Below are positions 56,290-64,000 of a DNA stretch of 64,000 nt, one piece after another. How positions within the stretch are numbered: position 1 is the stretch's first letter; every line of letters begins with the position of its first letter. A program made the translations under genes and the position numbers. The DNA comes from Clostridiales bacterium (GTDB lineage Bacteria; Bacillota; Desulfotomaculia; Desulfotomaculales; VENG01): assembly GCA_016278505.1 (NCBI GenBank), contig JADQBQ010000001.1, positions 248,001-312,000 of the forward strand. The letters are read 5' to 3'. The notes beneath the pieces are model-generated. The model saw nothing but the letters and a program-made list of their open reading frames with translations. It had not been told where the DNA came from and made no database searches.

Positions 56290-56739
56290 TTAAATTCTCA
56301 TCTTGGGTGATGTATTTAACCAACGAAGTGTAATTGCTGTTGCTGCACCAAATATTATTGCGCCAATAAAATGAGAAAACTGTGTGTTTGGCCCTGTCTT
56401 ATATAAATGAGGAACTTGATATAATACTGGAATAGCATAAATTATAAAAAAAGCAATAAGACTATAAAATATTCCTTTTAACAAATAACCTCTGGATGTG
56501 AGCTTCGGTATTAAAAATGCAAAGAATACACCTAATAACCCCGCCCAAATAATCTGCATAGTAAAAGACATTATAGTTTCATAAAAATTTTGGGGTGGTT
56601 CTCCATAGATCATCATCCCAGCCCAGTCAAGGTAACGGAAAGAGCCAAATTTTAAGACATAATAAGAAAACAAGTCCCATGCTTGCATAGATAAACCGCC
56701 AATGACTCCAGCTATTATTCCTCTATATGTTCTATCCAT
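56290..56739 (-). CDS. Polytopic membrane protein of unknown function
   Basis: 149 residues, four membrane helices, conserved-looking N-terminus MDRTYRGIIAGVIGG. ATG 56739 with AGGTG six bases upstream is favoured over GTG 56748. Not recognised. Confidence 0.75.
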   Translation of the reverse strand: MDRTYRGIIAGVIGGLSMQAWDLFSYYVLKFGSFRYLDWAGMMIYGEPPQNFYETIMSFTMQIIWAGLLGVFFAFLIPKLTSRGYLLKGIFYSLIAFFIIYAIPVLYQVPHLYKTGPNTQFSHFIGAIIFGAATAITLRWLNTSPKMRI

Positions 56740-56891
56740 AAAATGCACCTAAGAACCTTTCTTTAAAATGGGATCTAATTAGCCCATAACTGTGAACTCG
56801 CTTTAGGCAACCTTTGTAATGTCCCTTTATTCACTATAAGGTCGCCTTATGCTTATAATAAAGGGCTAGCAGCCGTGTTTCCAGAGTACTA

Positions 56892-58001
56892 CTAATTGAG
56901 CATTTTTTTATTTTCAAATTCTTCCTTGAAAGAAATGAGTTTTTTGCTGTCTTCAATTCTCTTTTGTCGCATATCCTCTTGGATTTGTCTGGTTTCTTCA
57001 ATGCCTTTGACAATTGTCTGCCATGATTTCTGTAGTGTTTCCACACTGACAAAACTACCGGAAGCCAGTTGCGCTGTCATTTTGGATTGCAGAGCCGTAT
57101 TTTCAGCATTTCTCAAAAGGAGTTCGTTGGTTTTTTCATCTAGTGCCTGCATAGCCTTAGCTTGTACAGCTTGTCTTTTTAACATGATAGATTGAATTAG
57201 GCACTGTTTAAATATGGGCAGTGTGATGATGAAGGCGGAATTTATTTTTCTAATTAAATTATAGTTACCGTTTTCAATAGACTTAATGCTGGGCATAGTC
57301 TGAATGGCAATATTTTCAGCTAATTTGAGATCATGAACACGTTGCTCCATCATTTCCAACATCCTGCCTGCATTATTTGCTGCCACCTGGTCAAGCTGGT
57401 TACCACTGGCTTCAGCCTTACTTTGCATCTGTGGAATGATATTGTTTCTCATTTCATTAATTGCCAGTTCCCCGGCGTAAATATATTGCTCCAACTGTTC
57501 GTAATATTCCAGGTTTTTAACGAACATCTCTTCCAGTTCGGTATTTGTCCCGTTAATTTCAGACTCGTATTGTTTTAAGGTGACATAGATTTTATCTACT
57601 TCATCACCCATAGTGTGGTATTTTTTAAATAGTGCCTCAATAGAGTCTTTCGCCTTGTTGAATAGTTTGCCCAAGAAACCCTGTTTTTTTTCCTCGAAGT
57701 CCTTAATGTCAAACTTGTCCATTATTTGGTTAAGCTGCATCAGCATATCACCTGAGTCCTCAACTTTGGTGGTCTCCATGCTGTGCAGAATTTTATCGGA
57801 AAACCTTGCTATTTCCTCAGTAACATTTGCTCCAAAGGTCATAATGGTATTGGCATTATCAAGATCAATTTGCTCTAAAATATTATCCACTTCAGGAGAT
57901 TTTTCCACTTTTGCTGCAACTTCCTTTTTTTGTTTCTCCAAATCAAAAGAAACTTCCTCTACCGCCTGTTCAGTTTGCCTCTCAGACTTGGTAATTTTCA
58001 A
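56892..58001 (-). CDS. TelA-family (toxic anion resistance) protein, YceH-like
   Basis: 369 residues, almost wholly helical and charged, with family stretches (EEMFVKNLEYYEQLEQYIYAG; SIMLKRQAVQAKAMQALDEKTNELL). TelA proteins are linked to tellurite and envelope-stress resistance. ATG overlaps the yceG stop by four bases, so both are co-translated. Confidence 0.93.
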   Translation of the reverse strand: MKITKSERQTEQAVEEVSFDLEKQKKEVAAKVEKSPEVDNILEQIDLDNANTIMTFGANVTEEIARFSDKILHSMETTKVEDSGDMLMQLNQIMDKFDIKDFEEKKQGFLGKLFNKAKDSIEALFKKYHTMGDEVDKIYVTLKQYESEINGTNTELEEMFVKNLEYYEQLEQYIYAGELAINEMRNNIIPQMQSKAEASGNQLDQVAANNAGRMLEMMEQRVHDLKLAENIAIQTMPSIKSIENGNYNLIRKINSAFIITLPIFKQCLIQSIMLKRQAVQAKAMQALDEKTNELLLRNAENTALQSKMTAQLASGSFVSVETLQKSWQTIVKGIEETRQIQEDMRQKRIEDSKKLISFKEEFENKKMLN

Positions 58002-60433
58002 TGAAATTTCCTCCTTATTTTTTCTGAAACATTATTTAAGAAAGCACTAAGTTTATTCTCTTCGGTTTGTATATCAGTGAAGTCCGGTGTTTGTAAATCC
58101 AGTTGCACTGCCGGCAGTTGGTGGACATCCAGTAGTTCTTTTTTTAGTTTAAGCTCAATATTATTGTAGTTGGTTGGTGTGAAAATGGCAATGTCTATTC
58201 CGACCAGGTTAAGAAAAGCAATAATTATTGCGTCTTCATCACTGAAAATATTTTTGGTTCCGTCATAAATTACTAGTTTGGGCACTTCCGCAGGGAAGTC
58301 AAAGGTTTCTATTAGCCGTAATATGGATTCATCCATGGTCAAGATGGTCATTAATATTTTTAATCTCAGTTCCTTATCATTGTTATCAAGGAAAACATTT
58401 GCATTAATTAGCTCGTTGGTCTTATTGATGATAAATTCTTGCAAGGATGTTCTTAAATAACTAAAGTTGTAAAATTTACTTCTAAAGAGCTTTTCTTTAT
58501 CTATCAGTCCGGAATTGTTGAATAAAAAAGCTGATGCATATAAATCGCGCTTGCTGTATTTTACTTTCGTAAAGGGAACAGTTATCGTTGCGTAAGCGTG
58601 CTTAGCAGCTAAAAACTGTCCATAATCATGCCAGTACTGTGACAATTCTTTATGTGTACCTTTTATTTTGGCCAAGAGGTTAGGTACATAAACACAGTTG
58701 TCAACTACTTTAAACTCCGGTCTTATTTTTGCATCTTCCTGCCAGAGAATTTTTAGCTCATCATAGGTGGTTTTTAAAGTTATCGGTTTGGTCATACCAT
58801 TCTCGAACTGCCAGGGTTTAAACAATCCTACATCCCCGGTATAAATAACCTGCTCTATTTCTTGTGAAGCGTTATACGCAACTGTAGCTTTCCTAACTGC
58901 TCGTTCATGCCGGGGGAATTGTTCTAATGCTTTACTATGCTCGTTTTGGATAAGTTTTGTGTGTTTTTGTTCAGGATCAATTTCTTTGAATATATTATCT
59001 TTTTGTATATCAGAATTAACATATAAAATATCACAGCCGATTTTAGAGAGATAGATTAAAAAATATGCTTCATGGTATTTAATATCACCATAATATATGA
59101 CTTTAGGATTGTCTTGAAAATCAAATGATTTATACAAAGCAGCAAAATATTTATTGGTCCAGCCAATTAATTTAAGTGCAAAATTTTGGATTTTGGATAT
59201 GTTGCTGTTTACCTCTATCTGGTCAAATAAGTCTATAGTTTCCTGAAAGGCTGTTTTGATGGTGTTATTTAATGGCTGGCTTACGGTAGTCGGTAAAATT
59301 TTAGCGTTAATAATTTTGTTTATTAGAAGATCCTTTTTACTGCCATGCAGCAGTGTGATCCGGGTGTGCTGCAGTTTGGATTTATAAAGTGCAATTTCTT
59401 TATTCTCGGGCATGGATACATGATCTGTCAATCTTACAAAGCCATTTGGTCGGTTTTGTAAAGTTTTATCCAGCCGGTATAGATCGTTATAGTATTCGTC
59501 TATTGTTGAATCTATTGTCCCGTTTATACCGATATATCTATGAAAATATACCGGTATAATGGGAGCCGGATTACAAATGTACCCGCCTCTTTTATTTAAT
59601 GGCACCAACATGTCCCTAAATACGTCATTGGAATTTTTAAGTTTAACTACGGCGGTATGGCCCATGATGGGCACTACTTTATTCAAGGCATCCAGATCAC
59701 CGGGTGGTCCTGTTGGTTTATTTATAACCTTAATCGGTGGAGGGCTAAGTCTTAGTTTAGTTTTTCCTTCCAAAATCATGGAATACTGGTTGCCTTTATC
59801 TACTTTTTGGTAACCAGAATCAGAGTGGGGGTTAATGTAAATTACATCACAGCCTATTTGGGATAATAAAATTAGGTAGTAAACGCTGTGTTTCTTAATA
59901 TCACCATAATATAATATTTTTGGATTCCAGGGTGAATTGGTTTTATATAGTTGCGGAATATGCTCGTGCATCCACAAAAGCAGCTTGGAAACGAAATTCT
60001 TTATTATACTAATATTGGCATAAGGTTCGTTTTTTAGATATTTTCCCAGGATAGTTTTAAAGGCTTCTTTGATATTTGTGGCAGTGTTGGGAAATAAATT
60101 TTCTTTTTCTAAGACATCGCACAAATCACCTACCTGTATATTATCTAACATGTTAAAGACTTTGTTGATACTACAGGTTAGTTTTTCATTAAGAGGGAGT
60201 GGTATGTTTTCAATGAAGTAAAGATATAAGCTGCCCAGGTTGATCAGTTTCTCGTGCAGTAGTGTTGTTTGATTAATAAATTCATTCTTTTCGTCGAAAC
60301 CTATAATTCTATAAAAGAAAACACTTCTGCCGTTTCCCTGGGAACGGTCTTTTAATGGCAGTAGAATATCGTTATATATATCCTGCGATTGCATTAACAT
60401 AATTTTCCTATCCTTATTTCTACTGATTTTCAT
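57998..60433 (-). CDS. YceG-like protein with triplicated internal module
   Basis: 811 residues, YceG family, partner of TelA-type proteins in Bacillus. Three similar segments are visible: PKILYYGDIKKHSVYYLILL (about 169), PKVIYYGDIKYHEAYFLIYL (about 460) and PKLVIYDGTKNIFSDEDAII (about 740), each followed by a GCD or GID motif and short beta strand. Function unknown; in ter-type stress modules it is predicted to be part of a biosynthetic complex. ATG 60433. Confidence 0.88.
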   Translation of the reverse strand: MKISRNKDRKIMLMQSQDIYNDILLPLKDRSQGNGRSVFFYRIIGFDEKNEFINQTTLLHEKLINLGSLYLYFIENIPLPLNEKLTCSINKVFNMLDNIQVGDLCDVLEKENLFPNTATNIKEAFKTILGKYLKNEPYANISIIKNFVSKLLLWMHEHIPQLYKTNSPWNPKILYYGDIKKHSVYYLILLSQIGCDVIYINPHSDSGYQKVDKGNQYSMILEGKTKLRLSPPPIKVINKPTGPPGDLDALNKVVPIMGHTAVVKLKNSNDVFRDMLVPLNKRGGYICNPAPIIPVYFHRYIGINGTIDSTIDEYYNDLYRLDKTLQNRPNGFVRLTDHVSMPENKEIALYKSKLQHTRITLLHGSKKDLLINKIINAKILPTTVSQPLNNTIKTAFQETIDLFDQIEVNSNISKIQNFALKLIGWTNKYFAALYKSFDFQDNPKVIYYGDIKYHEAYFLIYLSKIGCDILYVNSDIQKDNIFKEIDPEQKHTKLIQNEHSKALEQFPRHERAVRKATVAYNASQEIEQVIYTGDVGLFKPWQFENGMTKPITLKTTYDELKILWQEDAKIRPEFKVVDNCVYVPNLLAKIKGTHKELSQYWHDYGQFLAAKHAYATITVPFTKVKYSKRDLYASAFLFNNSGLIDKEKLFRSKFYNFSYLRTSLQEFIINKTNELINANVFLDNNDKELRLKILMTILTMDESILRLIETFDFPAEVPKLVIYDGTKNIFSDEDAIIIAFLNLVGIDIAIFTPTNYNNIELKLKKELLDVHQLPAVQLDLQTPDFTDIQTEENKLSAFLNNVSEKIRRKFH

Positions 60434-60652
60434 CAAAAACTACCCTTTCCTTTAAAAAAAGCTTTCTATTTTTAGTATCTCATGGTATGGCTAATCTGCC
60501 AACACCCTAACTTTACTTTGATTAGAAAATAGGTCAATAAATCGAATTCCGGGGAGATATTTTTTAGGCTCACAACCAGGGGTTTCCTGATAATGAGCCA
60601 TTGTTTGAGAAACTTTTGGTGGGATCTTTTTAGCACCGGCCTTACTTGCATG

Positions 60653-61336
60653 TTAGTGGCCTTCTCTTAAGGTTTTGGGGCAAACACCCAGAGTACTTGC
60701 GGCAAATGCTTTAGTCATTATCAGGAGCGTAATTATTCTATCGTAAGGTGTAGTTTCTAAATATCTGAGATACCCGTTAATCATTTTAGCTACAACAGCT
60801 CCAGATCCGATACGGTCTATGTCCATTAACCCCATCCCTGTTAATTCTGAGTAATCCCCAAGTACTGTGTCAACTCCGTACCAACAGAGTCCTGTATCCA
60901 ATACCTCAAGTGCAGTGATTGAATTTTCCGCACAAAGGTGATTAAATCTTTCCACAGTATTTGAATCTGTTATCGGAGAAAAATAATCGATGTAAAGTTG
61001 CGGCGTTAATTGGAAAGGGCTATTGTAGCCTGTGCTATTCATTGTTTCTGTCATGGCTTTGAGTAAATATGCTGCACCGCGTAATTTCAGTTGAATGGTG
61101 CCTACTTTCTCATCCAGGTGGTTGGTCACTTTTTCTACATGGTCTAAACAGTTAGAGAACTGGATTTGATCTTCAATCGAATTTGAAGAAAGAAAAACGT
61201 TTAAAATTCCCGAAGTGGACATTTCCAGCAAATTATTCCAGTTAATATTATTGTAGTTGCAAAATTGTGAAATGCTTTCCATGCTTTCACCTGTAGTGAA
61301 AGGTTCAAAAACATTAATCTTTTCTTTGTTCAACAT
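60653..61336 (-). CDS. Unknown protein, possibly cut short by an in-frame stop
   Basis: 227 residues, helical, no recognised domain. ATG 61336 with AAAGG upstream. After the TAA the same frame continues for 53 codons to a TAG at 60491 with protein-like content (KKIPPKVSQTMAHYQ, KKYLPGIRFIDLF). Either a nonsense mutation or chance. Confidence 0.6.
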   Translation of the reverse strand: MLNKEKINVFEPFTTGESMESISQFCNYNNINWNNLLEMSTSGILNVFLSSNSIEDQIQFSNCLDHVEKVTNHLDEKVGTIQLKLRGAAYLLKAMTETMNSTGYNSPFQLTPQLYIDYFSPITDSNTVERFNHLCAENSITALEVLDTGLCWYGVDTVLGDYSELTGMGLMDIDRIGSGAVVAKMINGYLRYLETTPYDRIITLLIMTKAFAASTLGVCPKTLREGH

Positions 61337-61442
61337 AGAAAACACGACCTTTCATTTGGCTAAAATATATTTCCCTATTCTTTAAGGGATGTTATGTGTC
61401 TTTTTTTGTTTATTTTATGAAAGGTTTGCTGAAACGTTCATA

Positions 61443-61474
61443 AAAAAACCGCCTCTGGTATTCGGCGGTTTTAA
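61443..61474. terminator. Hairpin with A and T tracts
   Basis: AAAACCGCC pairs with GGCGGTTTT around ten bases. Lies in the 638-base interval 61337-61974, which otherwise contains only the noncoding RNA and its terminator. Confidence 0.75.
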
Positions 61475-61607
61475 ATGGATTAATTTAAGTGCTGTCTGGT
61501 TTTTTTAGTATGTCCATATTTGCTTACAATTAAAACAAGGGGTGGCACTAATTAACGGTAATTCCTGAAATGGTTAAAAAAGCAGCATAGAAATTTACGA
61601 TTGAATG

Positions 61608-61616
61608 TGCTATAAT
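61608..61616 (+). promoter_or_regulatory. Extended -10 promoter of the noncoding RNA
   Basis: TGCTATAAT, an extended -10 element; -35 not clear. Expected start near 61622. Confidence 0.6.
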
Positions 61617-61621
61617 AATAA

Positions 61622-61842
61622 GTGTTAAGCTAGTCAAATGCTTCGGATAAGGATTACTTATCCTGCCGTGTGCGACTGCTTGTCAGTTTTTCAACCACGG
61701 ATGTAATACGGGAGCCCCAGGTTCATAAGTAGATGACAGGCCACCTGCGGGTGGAAGTCAAAAGCTTGTGACCAGGCACCCACCTGGGAGAGGTGGGTTT
61801 GAAAAAACGATGAGTGACGGCACGGTGGGGCAGTTATCAAAA
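61622..61842 (+). ncRNA. Structured noncoding RNA, candidate 6S (SsrS) or raiA-motif RNA
   Basis: About 220 nt between an extended -10 promoter and a strong terminator, without an ORF. Possible pairs: CCTGCCGTG with CACGGTGGGG near the ends, GTTTTTCAA with TTTGAAAAAAC inside, local hairpins GGATAAG/CTTATCC, CCACC-TGCG-GGTGG and CCCACCT/AGGTGGG. CCTGCCGTGTGCGAC resembles the 5' closing region of 6S RNAs; the dense distinctive unpaired sequence would also fit raiA-type RNA. Identity of the family is unsettled. Confidence 0.65.
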
Positions 61843-61844
61843 TC

Positions 61845-61884
61845 AAAAGTCTTCGATTCTAAGGAATCGAAGACTTTTATTTTT
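61845..61884 (+). terminator. Terminator after the noncoding RNA
   Basis: AAAAGTCTTCGATTC and GAATCGAAGACTTTT form a perfect 15-bp stem with loop TAAG. Confidence 0.92.
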
Positions 61885-61974
61885 AATAGACTTTCGTCAC
61901 TATGAAAGGAAATGCAAGGAGTTTGTTGAAGAAAGTAAAAGAGTTGGTAAATATTTTGGTATTTGGAGGGAGTT

Positions 61975-62382
61975 ATGAAAACATACCATTATGATCCCAA
62001 AGAAGACAAGTTCGTTAATGATGGCGAGAAACTGGCAAAAGAATTAATAATGCTGCTACCGAATTTTCTAAAACTGCTTTACCGTCTTATTAATGATGAA
62101 CGTGTACCTTCCCAAAACAAAATTATTTTAGGCGTCGTCATAGCATATGTTCTGTCTCCTATAGACATTATTCCTGATTTCATCCCCTTGTTGGGTCAGC
62201 TGGATGATCTGTTGGCTGTGGCTCTTGTTTTAAAAGGGATGTTTGATGCGGCGGGTAAAGAGGTAGTGCTTGAGCACTGGGATGGACCGGAAGGCCTAAT
62301 TGAAATAATTAATTCCATTTTGAACGTGGCCGCCCGGGTGCTGCCTAAAAAGGCGTATGAGCGGGTATATAAAAGATTTTAG
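61975..62382 (+). CDS. DUF1232/YkvA-like membrane protein
   Basis: 135 residues. Central ILGVVIAYVLSPIDIIPDFIPLLGQLDDL is the YkvA/DUF1232 signature, a re-entrant hydrophobic segment. Function unknown. ATG 61975 with GGAGGGAG upstream. Confidence 0.88.
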   Translation: MKTYHYDPKEDKFVNDGEKLAKELIMLLPNFLKLLYRLINDERVPSQNKIILGVVIAYVLSPIDIIPDFIPLLGQLDDLLAVALVLKGMFDAAGKEVVLEHWDGPEGLIEIINSILNVAARVLPKKAYERVYKRF

Positions 62383-62396
62383 TATTTTTATACATT

Positions 62397-63206
62397 TTAT
62401 CCATCGTTTTGTAGTGTGCTGACTACTAATTCAAATTCGTTTTTACCCGCAGAGTTAAACTGATCCGCTCCTATGCCGTAGGTGATAATAAAGTAGTCTT
62501 TGCCCTTAGACAGTAACTTGTAGAGCATAATTAGGTTGCCCTTTTTTATCCACAGCTCTTGTTCGGACTGCATCAAAAGCTTAGCGTTAGGGAATCTGCT
62601 CTTCATTTCGTTTACGCTAAAGCTGGGCTGAGCGGTTTTCTCAACAACCAATGCCCTACTTTGGGGGCCGGTAAAACGTGCGGTTGTCTCATTTTCATTT
62701 TCCATTTTTAAATTTATGGGGCACAAAAAGCTGAAACCGGCCTGTTTATGTTTGTAATTCTGTACGGTAATATCTATGGTTCGGGTTTTAGCATTCCACT
62801 CTGTTTTTGCGCCTAGTATGTAACTAACAAACCGTAAGGGCACAAATATCTGTGCGCCTTTTAGTTGTGCCGCAGTGTCTAATTTAACACTGTAGTCGTT
62901 AACTGATGCACTTAATTTAGCGGCAGTAATTTTAATTTTCAAGTCGCCGCGGCTAATGCGGGCTGTCTTTGTACTCTGATCCCAATCGATATCGGCTGAA
63001 AAGGCCGTGCTTACAAACCGAAGTGGAACCAATGTGTTGCCGTTAGATATGAATGGGGCATTTTCAAGCAACTGTACGTCACCATTAACCGAAGCTAATT
63101 TACTGTCAACCGCCAGCATAATTGAGTGGCTCTCTGTGGTAGCTGCTGCGGGCTGTGCAAATAAAAATGCCAGTGCTGCCACGCAGGTGGTTAATAAAAT
63201 CTTCAT
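62397..63206 (-). CDS. Secreted copper-amine-oxidase-N-domain protein
   Basis: 269 residues: signal peptide (1-23), two copper-amine-oxidase-N-like repeats (LVPLRFVSTAFSADIDWDQ and FVPLRFVSYILGAKTEW), and a C-terminal domain (about 155-269) of unknown fold. The repeat module is the same as in the amidase at 3.3 kb and probably binds the wall or other protein. ATG 63206 behind GGGGAGAG. Confidence 0.85.
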   Translation of the reverse strand: MKILLTTCVAALAFLFAQPAAATTESHSIMLAVDSKLASVNGDVQLLENAPFISNGNTLVPLRFVSTAFSADIDWDQSTKTARISRGDLKIKITAAKLSASVNDYSVKLDTAAQLKGAQIFVPLRFVSYILGAKTEWNAKTRTIDITVQNYKHKQAGFSFLCPINLKMENENETTARFTGPQSRALVVEKTAQPSFSVNEMKSRFPNAKLLMQSEQELWIKKGNLIMLYKLLSKGKDYFIITYGIGADQFNSAGKNEFELVVSTLQNDG

Positions 63207-63335
63207 GGAAAACACTCTCCCCAGTGCAAGATACCCTATATATATTAAATATTAACACCTGCATTCCTGCTGAAAAATGTTTTTTTTGTTTGGGGTTAAA
63301 CGACTAGTTAGTTACAAATATTCTTGGAGGTTAGT

Positions 63336-64000
63336 ATGGCCCTAAAAGATTTGCTGAGTACCGTTATAAAGCGGGATGGATTTGAAAACATAGTTACTCA
63401 TATGCTCGAAAGCCTTGATGATTTACCATCCTTGCAGAGAAAAGTAGAAGCTTTTTTTCTCGGGGCTGAGTTTTTGTTACACATACAAGGTGATAATGAC
63501 GCGGCAGATGTTTTGGCCGGGAGGGTGGTGGTTTCTGAAGCGACCCTTACCCATTTTGTGAACCGCATGCTGGAAGGTGCACCGGATATAGAATGTATCT
63601 CGGTCCGCGTGAGAGATGGGTACATGCTGTGTAAATTGGGTTTAGATAGGGGACCGGGCGGGCTGCAGGTATCCGTGAAAATCGGTAATACGCGGGTGCA
63701 TTTTGACCATGAGCCACCTTTGATTTTAGTGGACCTTTTGGAATTCCCCCGTGTTAGACCGGGAATACCATTAGCTGCTTTCTTTGTTTCATTAAGTACA
63801 TATTTTGTCAAGAAAATGGGTGGCAGCGAGCGAATTTATCGCCGTGCCTCAAAAGATATTCCGGGAGTGTCGGTGCAGGGTAATACCTTCACGATTAATC
63901 TGTTTGAGGTTCCCGGTGTTGAGGATGTTTTAGCCCGTGAGTTTTTAGGAATTAAGCTAATGGAAACTTTTAATGTAGACCGTGTCCTACTGATTAACGG
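63336..64000 (+). CDS. Unknown protein, incomplete at the right edge
   Basis: 221 codons with no stop before the window ends. ATG 63336 with TTGGAGG five bases upstream. Contains an N-terminal helix-rich segment and basic/hydrophobic patches (MLCKLGLDRGPGGLQVSV). Not recognised. Confidence 0.65.
   Translation, partial: MALKDLLSTVIKRDGFENIVTHMLESLDDLPSLQRKVEAFFLGAEFLLHIQGDNDAADVLAGRVVVSEATLTHFVNRMLEGAPDIECISVRVRDGYMLCKLGLDRGPGGLQVSVKIGNTRVHFDHEPPLILVDLLEFPRVRPGIPLAAFFVSLSTYFVKKMGGSERIYRRASKDIPGVSVQGNTFTINLFEVPGVEDVLAREFLGIKLMETFNVDRVLLIN

Noticed and set aside
1-64000. tRNA and rRNA genes
   Set aside because: None recognised by eye on either strand; a scan with tRNAscan-SE would confirm this.

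Overview
The window looks like a chromosomal segment of a spore-forming, strictly anaerobic low-to-mid GC Firmicute of the Desulfotomaculum/Pelotomaculum (Peptococcaceae) type. Evidence: sporulation genes (spoIIGA, sigE, sigG, a GerMN lipoprotein), anaerobic ribonucleotide reductase (NrdD/NrdG), a trimeric NAD-linked [FeFe] hydrogenase, a 2-hydroxyacyl-CoA dehydratase-like double-cubane protein, Gram-positive division genes, and many TTG/GTG starts behind strong Shine-Dalgarno sites. The lineage is inferred from gene content, not from a search.

Layout. 1-2.5 kb: end of a CRISPR-Cas locus (cas4 tail, cas1, cas2, leader, 15 identical 30-bp repeats with 14 spacers). 2.6-9.9 kb: a short SurA-like ORF, a modular cell-wall amidase, an unknown secreted protein, a LuxR-type regulator and a double-cubane protein with its ATP-driven activator. 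10-18.4 kb: division and sporulation cluster (divIB, two DUF881 genes, sbp, ftsA, ftsZ, spoIIGA, sigE, sigG, ylmC) with a spoIIG-type promoter of 22-bp spacing and a consensus sigma-F promoter at sigG. 18.4-32.6 kb: holin-like gene, nrdR-nrdD-(VWA/CoxE)-nrdG, hydrogenase operon hydCBA, trkA-trkH, a LysM protein and a FmdB zinc ribbon.

32.7-45.9 kb: RNA-processing metallo-beta-lactamase and a ylm-type division cluster (pgeF, two-component system, HlyD-like protein, yggS, sepF, proC, yggT, ylmH, divIVA, yggU), ending in ileS under an isoleucine T-box. Between the ileS promoter and the T-box lie two tandem copies of a structured noncoding repeat; a third, internally deleted copy is at 51.1 kb. 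46-52 kb: small accessory genes (Cys-rich, coiled-coil and membrane miniproteins), a DMT transporter with its XRE-cupin regulator, a GerMN/Gmad2 lipoprotein, and the RNase P RNA gene.

52-64 kb: a MASE3-PAS-GGDEF-HD-GYP c-di-GMP protein; a decaying stretch with an IS605-like end, a sulfatase pseudogene and a PhnB-like remnant; a yceG-telA operon without ter genes; an unknown gene with coding-like sequence after its stop; a structured noncoding RNA of about 220 nt; a YkvA-like protein; a copper-amine-oxidase-fold secreted protein; and an incomplete unknown gene at the right edge. No tRNA or rRNA gene was seen.
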